64,000 bases of DNA from Microbacterium marinum (GCF_014204835.1 NZ_JACHMD010000001.1:2852001-2916000), one strand, 5' to 3'. Shown: positions 44,033 to 52,763, numbered from the stretch's first letter. Program-made: numbers and translations. The notes: a model not told the origin generated them from the sequence alone.

Positions 44033-44668
44033 CTATTGTTGCGGCCAATCCTGACCGAGGATTGCGGCCTCATTTGGGAGCTCCTTCGCATCTTTTGTCA
44101 GAGCCGCCGGCAACGCAGGGCAACCTACTCGGTGACCGTTTGCAGTTTTGCTATCGAGATCGATGTCCACGTCGACGCAGACAAAGTAGACGTACAGATA
44201 TGAACCAAATCCCACACTGTCTGTAGTGCCCATCCGCACGAACAGGTGCACAGTGCCGCTAGCCCTCCCGGCGGCGACGCCGAGCACGATCGGGTCGCGG
44301 ACGCCCGAGGCAGGGAAGGCAGCGAAACGCGCCTCGAGTTCCGCGGCGTCGACATTCTGCGCGAGTAGCCAGGGCAGACCAGTGGAGTCCCTATTCGCTG
44401 ACGCGTCGTCAAGGCTGATCCCATTAGCGCGGACGAACTCATCCACGTCGCCGAACCGCCCAATCGCGAGTTCCGACCTCGCATCGTCGATAAGCGTGTC
44501 AACGGAGTAGATGATGCCTTTCTGCAGGCCAGCGTCTGTCGGATCTGCGGCGCAACCAACGACGATTCCAGTCAGGAGCGCGACCGACACTACGAGCGGG
44601 AGGCGAGCGCGCCAAGACCACGTCCCGGCAATCTCTCGCTGCGATCTCACGCGATCATCATTGCGCAA
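44033..44668 (-). CDS. Cassette lipoprotein of unknown function
   Basis: This 211-residue protein has a basic N-terminus, a hydrophobic stretch and a lipobox-like IVVGC near residues 35-39, so it is probably anchored outside the membrane. The mature part is acidic. A late hydrophobic segment (FGSYLYVYFVCVDVDID) may be a core strand. Its start lies ten bases from repeat g, so the array repeat ends almost at the next gene, as in integron cassettes. Confidence 0.6.
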   Translation of the reverse strand: MRNDDRVRSQREIAGTWSWRARLPLVVSVALLTGIVVGCAADPTDAGLQKGIIYSVDTLIDDARSELAIGRFGDVDEFVRANGISLDDASANRDSTGLPWLLAQNVDAAELEARFAAFPASGVRDPIVLGVAAGRASGTVHLFVRMGTTDSVGFGSYLYVYFVCVDVDIDLDSKTANGHRVGCPALPAALTKDAKELPNEAAILGQDWPQQ

Positions 44669-44677
44669 GGCGCGTCG

Positions 44678-44773
44678 GCCGGAAACGATCGTTTCTGGCG
44701 ATCTCTCGCGACGCTCTCAATATGGCGCGCCGCAAACGCCACCCGTTACCGGGTTCTGGCGGACGTTTTCGGC
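44678..44773. repeat. Cassette-array repeat, copy g (recombinase-proximal)
   Basis: This 96-bp element runs from GCCGGAAACG to CGTTTTCGGC, with core AAACGATCGTTT at 44683-44694. The second half holds a nested hairpin with ACCCG and CGGGT around a TTAC loop. It is the copy closest to the recombinase operon. Confidence 0.88.
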
Positions 44774-44816
44774 TTGCCCGCGGTTGAGTGAGCCGGAATG
44801 ATCCCCAATGACGAAA

Positions 44817-44846
44817 CAGAGGGGCTCGGCATGCCGAACCCCTCTG
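44817..44846 (-). terminator. Terminator of the secreted cassette protein gene
   Basis: A 14-bp stem (CAGAGGGG with CTCGGC, one mismatch) and a two-base centre are followed on the minus strand by TTTCG. It lies 15 bp after the stop of the gene at 44862 and before repeat g. Confidence 0.75.
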
Positions 44847-44861
44847 TGCGTGATGTCGATG

Positions 44862-45482
44862 TCAATCGAAGCCGAATGAAGGCCCTCCCGACCAGCACAC
44901 AGCACCGTTGGTCTTGATCACCGCTGCCTGTGCAGAGTTGGCTGGAACCCTCGCGGTTCCCGGCCCGACAACTCCAGGGATGGCACCAGTCCACGACTTC
45001 GTGCCGCCGGCGAGGGGGCCAAAGCCCGAAGTGCTCCAGTAGTTGTTGCTGATGAACCCGTATACGTTCACCCGCCAGTCGTACTCTGCGACAGAACCAG
45101 AGATGGCGAAGCTCGTGCTGAACGTCACGGTGTCGTTGCGGCTCTTGAACCCTGTAAGGGAGGAAGTGCCGCAGTTGCCGTAGACCGTTCCGCGGGCTTG
45201 CACCATCGACTCGGCTGCCGCCTCGTCGCGCTCCTGCTCCGCGATGGCCTCCGGCGTGACCGGCACCGAGTACTGCTCGCCGTTCTCGTCGGTCTCAATG
45301 CGATACCCGTGGGCTTCAGCGACCTCCGCATCGTAGGCCACGATGTCCAGGGGTGCCGTGTAGCTGTAGCTGCTCTCATCGTTGGTTGGTGTAGAGCCGT
45401 CGTCAGCGATCGCGGCCGTTGATGGCCCGATCGCGAGCGCCGCAATGACAGCGAATGTGGTTGCGGCCGTTCTTTTCTTCAT
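44862..45482 (-). CDS. Secreted cassette protein of unknown function
   Basis: This 206-residue protein has a Sec signal peptide (MKKRTAATTFAVIAALAIG, then AIADD). An acidic propeptide-like region ends near residue 95, and a C-terminal beta-rich domain of about 110 residues carries two Cys (GNCGTSS and AVCWSGG). I chose the ATG at 45482, with a GGGGGG site. It is the first cassette gene next to the recombinase operon and is divergent from it. No family is recognised. Confidence 0.65.
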   Translation of the reverse strand: MKKRTAATTFAVIAALAIGPSTAAIADDGSTPTNDESSYSYTAPLDIVAYDAEVAEAHGYRIETDENGEQYSVPVTPEAIAEQERDEAAAESMVQARGTVYGNCGTSSLTGFKSRNDTVTFSTSFAISGSVAEYDWRVNVYGFISNNYWSTSGFGPLAGGTKSWTGAIPGVVGPGTARVPANSAQAAVIKTNGAVCWSGGPSFGFD

Positions 45483-45561
45483 TGAAATCCCCCCAATACA
45501 TGCACCTCTGCCATAGAGGCGACTTGGGAGAATCTCCACCACTTTTATTGACCGGCCGCTA

Positions 45562-45581
45562 GGGCGTGTTGATCAAGAAGG
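45562..45581. repeat. Solo IS5-family terminal repeat with CTAG flank
   Basis: CTAGGGCGTGTTGATCAAGA is the exact reverse complement of the right end of the IS at 60266-60285, including the CTAG target sequence. No transposase follows here. Confidence 0.8.
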
Positions 45582-45639
45582 TGCGGGGTGGCCAGCCGCC
45601 GCGAGTTGCGCGGGAGAATGGGCGTGTGAACCGCTCACC

Positions 45640-45903
45640 GTGTACTCGAACGAGGGGTGTGTGCAGTGCACGGCCACGATGCGCGCACTCGAAGCCGCCG
45701 GGATCGAGTGCGAGGTCGTCGACCTGTCAACCGATCCCGAGGCGCTGGCGAGGCTCAAGGCAGCCGGGTTCCTGCAGGCGCCCGTCGTGGAAACGGTCGA
45801 TCAGTCATGGTCGGGGTTCCGTCCCGACAAGATCGACGACGTCGCCAAACGAGCAATATTGCCATCCGATGCAACGCGCGAAGCGCGATCGCCCGCGCGG
45901 TAG
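45640..45903 (+). CDS. NrdH/glutaredoxin-like protein, probably 5'-truncated
   Basis: This 87-residue thioredoxin-fold protein has redox motif GCVQCTATMRALEAAGI and the cis-Pro region FLQAPVVE, as in NrdH electron donors. The only usable start is a GTG at 45640, directly before the first strand. The frame is open upstream and encodes LTV before it, as in complete NrdH. The original start was probably lost at the IS remnant about 60 bp upstream. It lies between the array and the recombinase operon. Confidence 0.72.
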   Translation: MYSNEGCVQCTATMRALEAAGIECEVVDLSTDPEALARLKAAGFLQAPVVETVDQSWSGFRPDKIDDVAKRAILPSDATREARSPAR

Positions 45904-45921
45904 AGCCTGAGCTCAAGAAGG

Positions 45922-47139
45922 ATGTCGAGGGGGCCGGGGGTCTCTGCGCCACTCTTGATCACCCAGAGTACTTCATTTGCATCAATGTTGTATTGGATGC
46001 ATCATGAGGATGTGCTGGAAGTTGATCCATCGTCTGCGCAGCGGCTCGTCTCCGCGCGGAATGTCATTCATCTTGACCCTGAGGGAGCCGTGCTCGACGG
46101 GATGTTGAATGGGTGGCGAGCCCAGCAGATTGCTCGCTTCTTGAAGGCTCCGACGATTGCGGCGAGAGAGCGGCTCGTGCGCCGGTTCGTGGACTTCACG
46201 GGTATGTACCCGTGGCAATGGACGCCGGCGGAGGCGGAGGCGTGGATCAGTGAGCTGCGCTCGGGCGTGAAGCCGTTGCGGCTATCGACGCTGCGTGGAT
46301 ACGAGATCGACATCAAGATGTTCTGCGAGTACATCACTGATCCTCGATATCCCTGGCTGTCCGAGTGTGAAGCGCGTTTTGGCGCTGCACCCAGACAGGT
46401 GTTCCATGAGGACAACTCGATTGTGCATGTCAGCGAGTACGAGGGCGATGCCGCGCGGCGACCGTTGACATTCGACGAAGTCCAGGCGCTGTTCGATGCG
46501 GCCGACGGGCTCGCCGCACGGATCCTGTCGCGACGGCGAAAGGGTGCGGTTCAGGCCGTGCGGGACGCCGCGCTTCTCAAGTGCGTCTATGCGTTCGGGT
46601 TGCGAAGACGTGAGGCGGTCATGCTTGATCTCGTGGATCTCCGCCGCAACGCGAAGCTGCCGCACCTAGACCGATTCGGTGCACTGTCGGTGCGCCATGG
46701 CAAAGCGAGCCGCGGGGGCCCGTCGAAGCGGCGCACGGTGCTCACCGTTCCGGAGATGGGCTGGATCGCGGAGACGCTGGCGCACTACCTCGATGAGGTT
46801 CGGCCGGCGTTGTCGTCATCGTCGAGTTCGTCGCCTGCTCTGTGGGTGACCGAACGGGGCACGAGGCTGAGCAGGCGTGCGGCGAACGAAGCGTTCTGTA
46901 CAGCTCGTGATGCCGCGGGGATCGACTCTTCGTTGGATCTGCATTCGTTGCGGCACTCGTACGTGACGCACCTGGTGGAGTTCGACTACCCGGAGCGGTT
47001 CATTCAGGAGCAGGTGGGGCACTCGTTTTCCTCGACGACCGCGATCTACGTCGGCGTCTCTAACGAGTACCGGAACCGGCTGCTCACCCAAGCTATTCAC
47101 ACCCGCTACGGCGCCGACTTCGAGGAGGCAGCACGGTGA
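45922..47139 (+). CDS. Tyrosine recombinase, integrase of the cassette array
   Basis: This protein of up to 405 residues has a SAM-like core-binding domain (about 60-145) and a catalytic domain with all six expected residues: Arg228, Lys261, His341, Arg344, His367 and Tyr376 (motifs FGLRRREAV, HSLRHSYVT, VGHSFSSTTAIY). Alternative starts are the ATG at 45997 and others, and no strong ribosome site decides. It is the first gene of a three-gene operon with GTGA and ATGA overlaps, divergent from most cassette genes. I saw no sign of the extra helix of IntI enzymes. Confidence 0.9.
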   Translation: MSRGPGVSAPLLITQSTSFASMLYWMHHEDVLEVDPSSAQRLVSARNVIHLDPEGAVLDGMLNGWRAQQIARFLKAPTIAARERLVRRFVDFTGMYPWQWTPAEAEAWISELRSGVKPLRLSTLRGYEIDIKMFCEYITDPRYPWLSECEARFGAAPRQVFHEDNSIVHVSEYEGDAARRPLTFDEVQALFDAADGLAARILSRRRKGAVQAVRDAALLKCVYAFGLRRREAVMLDLVDLRRNAKLPHLDRFGALSVRHGKASRGGPSKRRTVLTVPEMGWIAETLAHYLDEVRPALSSSSSSSPALWVTERGTRLSRRAANEAFCTARDAAGIDSSLDLHSLRHSYVTHLVEFDYPERFIQEQVGHSFSSTTAIYVGVSNEYRNRLLTQAIHTRYGADFEEAAR

Positions 47140-47465
47140 AAGAGATGGACTACGTCTGGCATCTGCGAGCGAAGATGGCGGAGCGTGGAATGTTCGCCAC
47201 GACGGACCTGCAGCCGCTGCTCGCTGAGCGTGGTGTCGCGCTCTCCCGGGAGCAGACCTACCGGCTGGTGACGGGTCAGCCGCAGCGCCTGAGCATGGTT
47301 ACGCTGATCGCGCTGTGCGACATCCTTGAGTGCACACCCAACGACCTCATCGAACCCCGCATCGTCGAGGCGTCCGCCAGGAAGGCTTCCGGGGAAGTCA
47401 TCCCGCGGAAGAGCCGAGTATCCGCCCGCCGAACGACGATCAATCGGCCCGGGCATTCGAAATGA
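47136..47465 (+). CDS. Cro/C1-type HTH protein
   Basis: This 109-residue protein starts at a GTG overlapping the recombinase stop. It contains an XRE helix-turn-helix (about residues 10-75: MFATTDLQPLLAERGVALSREQTYRLVTG, then LSMVTLIALCDILECTPNDLI) and a basic tail. It may regulate the operon or act as a DNA-bending partner in recombination. It is coupled on both sides by four-base overlaps, so a fixed ratio with the recombinase is likely. Confidence 0.85.
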   Translation: MKEMDYVWHLRAKMAERGMFATTDLQPLLAERGVALSREQTYRLVTGQPQRLSMVTLIALCDILECTPNDLIEPRIVEASARKASGEVIPRKSRVSARRTTINRPGHSK

Positions 47466-49303
47466 CCGTGGTGCCGGAGCATCCTTGCTCCGAGTGCGGA
47501 AGCCGCGCCCCGCGGGTGAAACGACTCCCCGACGGTGGAGGGCTCTGCCGACCGTGCTACAACGTCAGCCGACGTATGGAGTGCTCGCGCTGTGGTCGCA
47601 TCCGTGCGCCCAGCGCTCGAGCCGAGGACGGCGCACCACTCTGCGGGCACTGCGCGCGCCCTAAGCGGGCGTGTGCGGGATGCGGCCGTGTCGATCACGT
47701 CACCGCCATCGTGGACGGTCAGGATCTCTGCCAGCGCTGCTACTCCGCACCGGTCAGAGCGTGCGGACAATGCGGACGGGAGCGACGCGTCGCAACCCGC
47801 CACCAGAATGGCGTAGCAGATCTGTGCCACAGCTGCTACCGCACCCCCATCGCCGAGTGCGCCATCTGCGGTGAGAAGCGCGCGGTTCATACGACCTGGC
47901 CCCTCGGGTCTATATGCGGCGTGTGCTATCGACGCGAGCTCCGCCACCCCGACGGCTGCGGGTCTTGTGGGCAGGTGAAAGCGCTCATCGGTCGCGATGA
48001 CCGAGGGGAGCGCGTTTGCGGGCCGTGTGCAGGGTCGACGCGCGACTACGTCTGTGCCACGTGTGGCGCCCCGGGTGAGCAGCACTTCGAGAACACCTGC
48101 ATCCGCTGCTCCGTCGTTCGAGCCGCCGGCGACCTCCTCGCGTCCGCGACGGGGGTGATCCCCGGGCGTTTGGCCGGGCTCCCGGACGCGCTCGTTTATC
48201 GAGGTCGCGTGGACTCGACCATGAGATGGCTGCTCAAGCCCACCCCGAGAGCTCTGCTCCGAGCGATCGGGTCGGAAGAGTCGATCACGCATGCGCGCGT
48301 TGACGCGTGTCCGCCTGGGCAGGCGCGACATCATCTCCGTGCGCTCCTGGTCGACGTCGGCGTTCTCCCGGTACGAGATGAGCAGACTGAGCGGCTCGAA
48401 ACATGGGTCGACGAGTACCTGATCCAGCTTCCTTCACACCATGCCGCCGAGATCACTCCCTATGCACAATGGAAGGTGCTGCGGACTGTGCGGCGGCGGG
48501 CAGGACGCCGCCGTACCACGGTCGGTGTCGCAGATTCCGCGCGTGAACGGATCCGCGCGGCCGCGCGACTCCTGCAGCACGTCGAGCAAGAAGGGGCGGG
48601 CTTCTCCGCGCTGACACAGGAGGTCCTAGACCGGTGGGTCGGCGGCAACGCAGCCCGCACCGGCGACATCGCACCGTTCATCTCGTGGCTCAGGTCCACC
48701 GGCCAGTATCCGGGACTCCGCGTCGAGCGCGGACAGCAGGCCAGGCCGAGCGAGGTCAGCGGGGAGGACGAGCATCACGCTCTGGTCCGCACGTTTATCG
48801 CCGGGTCGGACGACACGGTGAGCCTCGCGACCAGGGTTGCCGCGCTGCTCGTGCTCCTTTACGGAGCTCGAACCGACCGCATCCACCGGCTCACCACTGT
48901 CGACACCAGTACAGCCGGAGGACGAACGTATCTCGCGCTATCGACAGAACCCATCGAGATCCCGAACTCGGTCGCTCAACTCTTCGCGCAGCTCGTGAAA
49001 GAAGCTGAGCAGAATCCGGGGGCGACTCGGCGAGCCGGTGAGGGATCGTATCTATTCCCATCTCCCCGACGACACCACGAGCCGATCCATCCCACGACCC
49101 TCGGACGGTGGATAGCGCGGGCCGGGGTCAGCCCGCGGATCGCCCGGAACTACGCCATGCTCGCCCTCGCTAGCGACCTCCCCGCCGCTATCGTGGCCGT
49201 TCAGATGGGAATCACGCCGCAGACAGCGAGCCGATGGTCGCAGTTCTCGCAACGCGACAATTCCGAGTTCGTCGCCGCGAGAGCAGATTTCCTCCCCCGC
49301 TGA
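47462..49303 (+). CDS. Seven-zinc-ribbon protein with degenerate recombinase domain
   Basis: This 613-residue protein has seven tandem CxxC-n-CxxC ribbons between residues 9 and 216. A helical middle part follows, then a C-terminal domain laid out like a tyrosine recombinase. The first Arg region is present (LLYGARTDRIHRL). The later boxes are lost: the HxLRH box reads SPRIARN, the GH box reads QMGI, and the Tyr position reads TASRWS. It cannot cleave DNA by the usual chemistry. It probably binds DNA or RNA as an accessory to the active recombinase with which it is co-translated. Confidence 0.78.
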   Translation: MTVVPEHPCSECGSRAPRVKRLPDGGGLCRPCYNVSRRMECSRCGRIRAPSARAEDGAPLCGHCARPKRACAGCGRVDHVTAIVDGQDLCQRCYSAPVRACGQCGRERRVATRHQNGVADLCHSCYRTPIAECAICGEKRAVHTTWPLGSICGVCYRRELRHPDGCGSCGQVKALIGRDDRGERVCGPCAGSTRDYVCATCGAPGEQHFENTCIRCSVVRAAGDLLASATGVIPGRLAGLPDALVYRGRVDSTMRWLLKPTPRALLRAIGSEESITHARVDACPPGQARHHLRALLVDVGVLPVRDEQTERLETWVDEYLIQLPSHHAAEITPYAQWKVLRTVRRRAGRRRTTVGVADSARERIRAAARLLQHVEQEGAGFSALTQEVLDRWVGGNAARTGDIAPFISWLRSTGQYPGLRVERGQQARPSEVSGEDEHHALVRTFIAGSDDTVSLATRVAALLVLLYGARTDRIHRLTTVDTSTAGGRTYLALSTEPIEIPNSVAQLFAQLVKEAEQNPGATRRAGEGSYLFPSPRRHHEPIHPTTLGRWIARAGVSPRIARNYAMLALASDLPAAIVAVQMGITPQTASRWSQFSQRDNSEFVAARADFLPR

Positions 49304-49404
49304 GGGCACATCGGAGTGGGTTCAGGCAGCCGCGGCCCGAGAACTCCAAGCCGAGTCAATTCCTTCCAGGACGCTAACAATCAGGGACGCAGTGCGGCGC
49401 TGGG

Positions 49405-50670
49405 TCAAGTGTCCAGGGGGTGTCTCGTCTCGACGTCCCGCATGCGTCCGGCTAGAAGCGCGACGATGGCGAGCAGCGTCGGCGCGACGCCGGCCACGAT
49501 GAAGATGGCTGGTATCGGCACGATCAGCGATAGGGGCCCGGCGATGGCGATCGAGACGGGCATGAACGCGATGGAGACAAAGAAGTCGAGACTGGCGACA
49601 CGGCCGATCATTTCGGGTGGCACGAGGCGTTGAAGCAGTGTGCCCCAGATCACCACGCCGGCTCCTGTGGCAGCTCCGACCGCGAACAGTGTGGCGAGCA
49701 TCACTATTAGGTTGTTGGCGAGGCCGATGAGCACGAGCGGGAGGGTTCCGCCGCCCCAGAGGCCGATCATCAGTGTCAGGTATCGCCGGGGCAGTTTGAG
49801 TGACGACACGATGAGCGATCCGATGGCGCCTCCGATTCCGTAGGCGGCGAGTAGTAGTCCGAACGTTGCTTCGGCGTCGTCGAATCGGTCGCGGGTGAGG
49901 AAGGGGAGAAGTACCTCGATTGGGCCCTGGATGATGAGCGCGAGGGATGATCCGAAGATCAGGGTCCATAGCAGCCAGCGGGTGCGGGCGACGTAGCGGA
50001 CCCCGGCTTTGAGGTCGCCCCACACGCTCGTGCGTTGCTGCGACTGTTCCGGTTCGGTGGTTTCCTCCCGGCGGCTGAGGAACAGTGTGATGACGAACGC
50101 GACTGCGTAGGACGCGGCGACGATGACCGCTCCGATGGCGGGGAAGAACGCCCCGACGATGATCCCTCCGAGGGCGGGTCCGAGGCCCTGCCCCATCGAG
50201 GGCCGGAGAGCCCCTTCGAGCCCGTTTGCGGCGAGCAGTTGTTCGGGCGGTAGTACTTGGGGGAGGTAGGCGCTGTAGGCCGGGTAGAAGAACGCACTAC
50301 CCGCGCCCATGGCGAACGAGGCGAGCCCGACATGCCACAACTCGATCGCGCCCGTGAGGGACAGCACCGCGACGGCGGCCATGACCGCCGCGGTGAGTCC
50401 CTGCACGGTGATGATGATCCGCCGCTTCGAGAAGCGATCGGCTACCACCCCGCCGAGGACCGAGAAAGCGAAGAGGCCGAGGCTGAGCCCGGTAGCGACG
50501 GCTGACAGGGCAAGGGGGCTGTCGTCGAGTGCGAGCACCTGAAACACCATGACGATGGTCCACATGCCGGTGCCGAAGACTTCGATACCGACGGCCGCGA
50601 ACAGCAGCCGGTAGTCGCGGGTAGCGAGAGGGCGCAGCGCCCGCAGCCGGTCGGGAGTCTCGCGGGTCAT
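49405..50670 (-). CDS. MFS exporter (MefA/Tet(V)-like)
   Basis: This 421-residue protein has 12 hydrophobic segments and the loop motif [13 protein letters not shown] near residue 58. The layout resembles macrolide or tetracycline exporters of the MefA/Tet(V) group. It overlaps the ABC-F gene by four bases, a pairing like mef-mel modules where efflux and ribosome protection cooperate. The substrate is not proven. Confidence 0.85.
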   Translation of the reverse strand: MTRETPDRLRALRPLATRDYRLLFAAVGIEVFGTGMWTIVMVFQVLALDDSPLALSAVATGLSLGLFAFSVLGGVVADRFSKRRIIITVQGLTAAVMAAVAVLSLTGAIELWHVGLASFAMGAGSAFFYPAYSAYLPQVLPPEQLLAANGLEGALRPSMGQGLGPALGGIIVGAFFPAIGAVIVAASYAVAFVITLFLSRREETTEPEQSQQRTSVWGDLKAGVRYVARTRWLLWTLIFGSSLALIIQGPIEVLLPFLTRDRFDDAEATFGLLLAAYGIGGAIGSLIVSSLKLPRRYLTLMIGLWGGGTLPLVLIGLANNLIVMLATLFAVGAATGAGVVIWGTLLQRLVPPEMIGRVASLDFFVSIAFMPVSIAIAGPLSLIVPIPAIFIVAGVAPTLLAIVALLAGRMRDVETRHPLDT

Positions 50671-52307
50671 ACGAGCGCCTCGCTTTCGGTCGTAGCTTCC
50701 AGTTGCAGTGCCGGCCAGCCTTCGACGTCGCGGAGAAGCTGCCGGTCGTGGGTGGATACGACAACAGCCGCTTGGGTGGCGTTGAGCGCGTCGGTCAGTT
50801 CGTCGACGAGCGCGATCGATAGGTGGTTGGTCGGTTCGTCGAGCAAGAGCACGTGCGGCTTGGTGGCGAGCACCAGGGCCAGCTCGAGGCGCCGTTGCTG
50901 GCCCATCGACAGCTCACCTATCCGCTTGCTCGATTCGCGGGCGCGCAGGAGCCCGAGCTGCGAGAGACCGACTGCCTCACGCGATGGAACGAGCGCGTCG
51001 ACGTGGGCTGCGTAGAACTCGCTCGCGCGACGATCCAGCGGCAGCTCCGACTCTTGGCGCAGAAAAGCGAGCCGCACGTTCTGCGGGCGACGAACGGTGC
51101 CGGTGTCCGGGCGGAGGTCTCCCGCTGCGACGCTCAGCAGTGTGGACTTGCCGGCCCCGTTGGGTCCGGTCACTACGAGACGCCCGCGGTGTGACAGAGA
51201 GAACGCCGCCGGGCGCGTAAGCCTGCCGGTCACGGTCACGTCCTCCACGCTCAACAGCACCGCTCCGGTTCGGGTCGCAAGCTCCGGGAAGCGAAACACT
51301 TGCGGCGGCTCGGGAACAGTCACCGCGTGCGCTTCGAGTTGCTCCTGCCGGCGATGCACGCTCTGCACGAGCCCGCCCGCGCGCGTGGCCCGTCCGTGCT
51401 TGTTGGTTCCCTTCTCTGGTCGCCACCCCGAGACGAGTCGGTTCTGCGCCGAGCTGAGACTGTCCTGCAGCCGCGCGAGCTCGGTCTGCTGTCGCTCGAA
51501 TTCGTGCTCCCACCGTTCGCGCTCGGCGCGCCGGCCCTCGCGGTAGCCGGCATAACCGTTGCCGTACACGCGCACCCGGTCATCCGGGGTCGGGTCGAGG
51601 TCCACGATCGTCTCCGCGACGTCGGAGAGCAGCGCGCGATCATGGGTGACGACGACCACGCCGCCGTTTCGCGACCGCAGTTGCGTGGTCAGAAACTCGA
51701 GGCCGCTTCGATCGAGGTGATTTGTGGGTTCGTCGAGGAGCAGGAAATCGTCGTCGGCGCCGAGCAGGCACGCCAGACGGACTCGATAGCGCTGCCCGAC
51801 GGAGAGGTCGTCCAGGCGCCGGGATGGCTCCGTTTCGGCGTCGAGTGCTTCCAACGCGATCTGCACCCGCCGTTCGGCATCCCACGCATCGAGGACTTCG
51901 GCGTGTTCCAATGCGGCGGCGTATCGTTCTTCGGCGCCGGGGACGCCTGCGGCGAGTGACACCGCGGCCGAATCGAGGGCCGCAACGGCGGCGAGCGGCT
52001 GCGCGATCGCTTCCGCGACCGCCTGGCCCACTGTGCGGTTGCCGCCGGTCGGCATCTCTTGTTCGGCTATGCCGACCGTCCCGAGTCGCTGCACTACTCC
52101 GCTGTCCGGGGTGAGAGCGCCGCTGAGGACGTGCAGGAGCGTCGACTTCCCCCGGCCGTTCTCGCCCACGATCGCTACTCGCGAGGTGGCCGTGACCGTG
52201 AGGTCGACGTGGCTGAGGACGGGGGTGGCTCCGCGCGTTACGGAGACGTCGGAGGCGATGAGCTGCGCGCGATGGCGCGCTGGTAGAGGGGTGTTGAGGG
52301 AGAGCAT
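50667..52307 (-). CDS. ABC-F ribosome-protection protein
   Basis: This 546-residue protein has two ATPase domains and no membrane segments. Walker A motifs are GENGRGKST and GPNGAGKST, and the second signature is [12 protein letters not shown]. Walker B occurs twice as [10 protein letters not shown], and a charged linker between the domains contacts the ribosome in this family. It resembles actinobacterial antibiotic-resistance ABC-F proteins such as TlrC and OleB. I chose the ATG at 52307, with a GAAGGA site. A leader with a short peptide precedes it. Confidence 0.88.
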   Translation of the reverse strand: MLSLNTPLPARHRAQLIASDVSVTRGATPVLSHVDLTVTATSRVAIVGENGRGKSTLLHVLSGALTPDSGVVQRLGTVGIAEQEMPTGGNRTVGQAVAEAIAQPLAAVAALDSAAVSLAAGVPGAEERYAAALEHAEVLDAWDAERRVQIALEALDAETEPSRRLDDLSVGQRYRVRLACLLGADDDFLLLDEPTNHLDRSGLEFLTTQLRSRNGGVVVVTHDRALLSDVAETIVDLDPTPDDRVRVYGNGYAGYREGRRAERERWEHEFERQQTELARLQDSLSSAQNRLVSGWRPEKGTNKHGRATRAGGLVQSVHRRQEQLEAHAVTVPEPPQVFRFPELATRTGAVLLSVEDVTVTGRLTRPAAFSLSHRGRLVVTGPNGAGKSTLLSVAAGDLRPDTGTVRRPQNVRLAFLRQESELPLDRRASEFYAAHVDALVPSREAVGLSQLGLLRARESSKRIGELSMGQQRRLELALVLATKPHVLLLDEPTNHLSIALVDELTDALNATQAAVVVSTHDRQLLRDVEGWPALQLEATTESEALV

Positions 52308-52442
52308 TCGTATCCTTCGGAAACGACGCACCGCACGGCTATGAAGCGTGCGAGGGTGCGCAAGGTGACGGCGACCCGTGCAGGGTCGAGAACGAGCGGC
52401 CGCCGCAGGCTCGGATGACTCAACGAGCGCGGTAGGCCTTAC

Positions 52443-52472
52443 TCAGCCGTCACAGGAAGTACAAATGCACAT
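52443..52472 (-). CDS. Nine-residue Cys-rich leader peptide of the ABC-F gene
   Basis: The frame reads MCICTSCDG and stops. TACACT, a fair -10 box, ends four bases before its ATG, so it would be translated from a leaderless end. It lies 135 nt upstream of the ABC-F start. A ribosome-stalling leader is a common way to induce ABC-F resistance genes, but this role here is inference. Confidence 0.45.
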   Translation of the reverse strand: MCICTSCDG

Positions 52473-52691
52473 TCCGAGTGTATCGAACGACGTGATCAGA
52501 GCAACCACCGAAGAGACTCCGCCTGGAGTTTGTGGCTCTCGTCAGCGGGACGCGCCTGCCCGGAGATCTCCGCAACAGAGGAGAGGTACAAGCCCACCAC
52601 ACTCGGCGGACGACGATCTGCTAGCTGTTGCTGGCCATGAGGTTGTTGACGTTCTTTGGGGGTGGCGACGCAGACGGCTACGATGAGGCGT

Positions 52692-52757
52692 ATGTCGAGC
52701 CCTGAATCGGACACTCAGGGGCTTTCGGTCACGCCGTCAGCCCCTCACCTCCGCTGA
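52692..52757 (+). CDS. 21-residue leader peptide of the cmx gene
   Basis: The ATG lies eight bases after a TACGAT box and the stop falls inside the second AGCCCCT of the attenuator. The peptide is Ser/Pro-rich. Its frame covers AGGGGCT and the first AGCCCCT, so ribosome position would decide which hairpin forms. I do not recognise the peptide. Confidence 0.45.
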   Translation: MSSPESDTQGLSVTPSAPHLR

Positions 52758-52763
52758 GCCCCT
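52717..52763 (+). promoter_or_regulatory. Attenuator with two alternative hairpins
   Basis: AGGGGCT (52717-52723) can pair with either of two identical AGCCCCT segments, at 52739-52745 or 52757-52763. The choice of partner is a classical switch in antibiotic-inducible leaders. Confidence 0.5.

Noticed and set aside
33412..44773. Reading the 96-bp repeats as a CRISPR array
   Set aside because: The spacing is hundreds to thousands of bases, the copies differ in sequence and whole genes lie between them. No cas gene is present.
33412..44773. Reading the repeats as ordinary transcription terminators or restriction sites
   Set aside because: No T-runs follow the hairpins, at least one gene has its own terminator beside the repeat (44817), and the conserved length and inverted ends go well beyond a PvuI-like CGATCG site.
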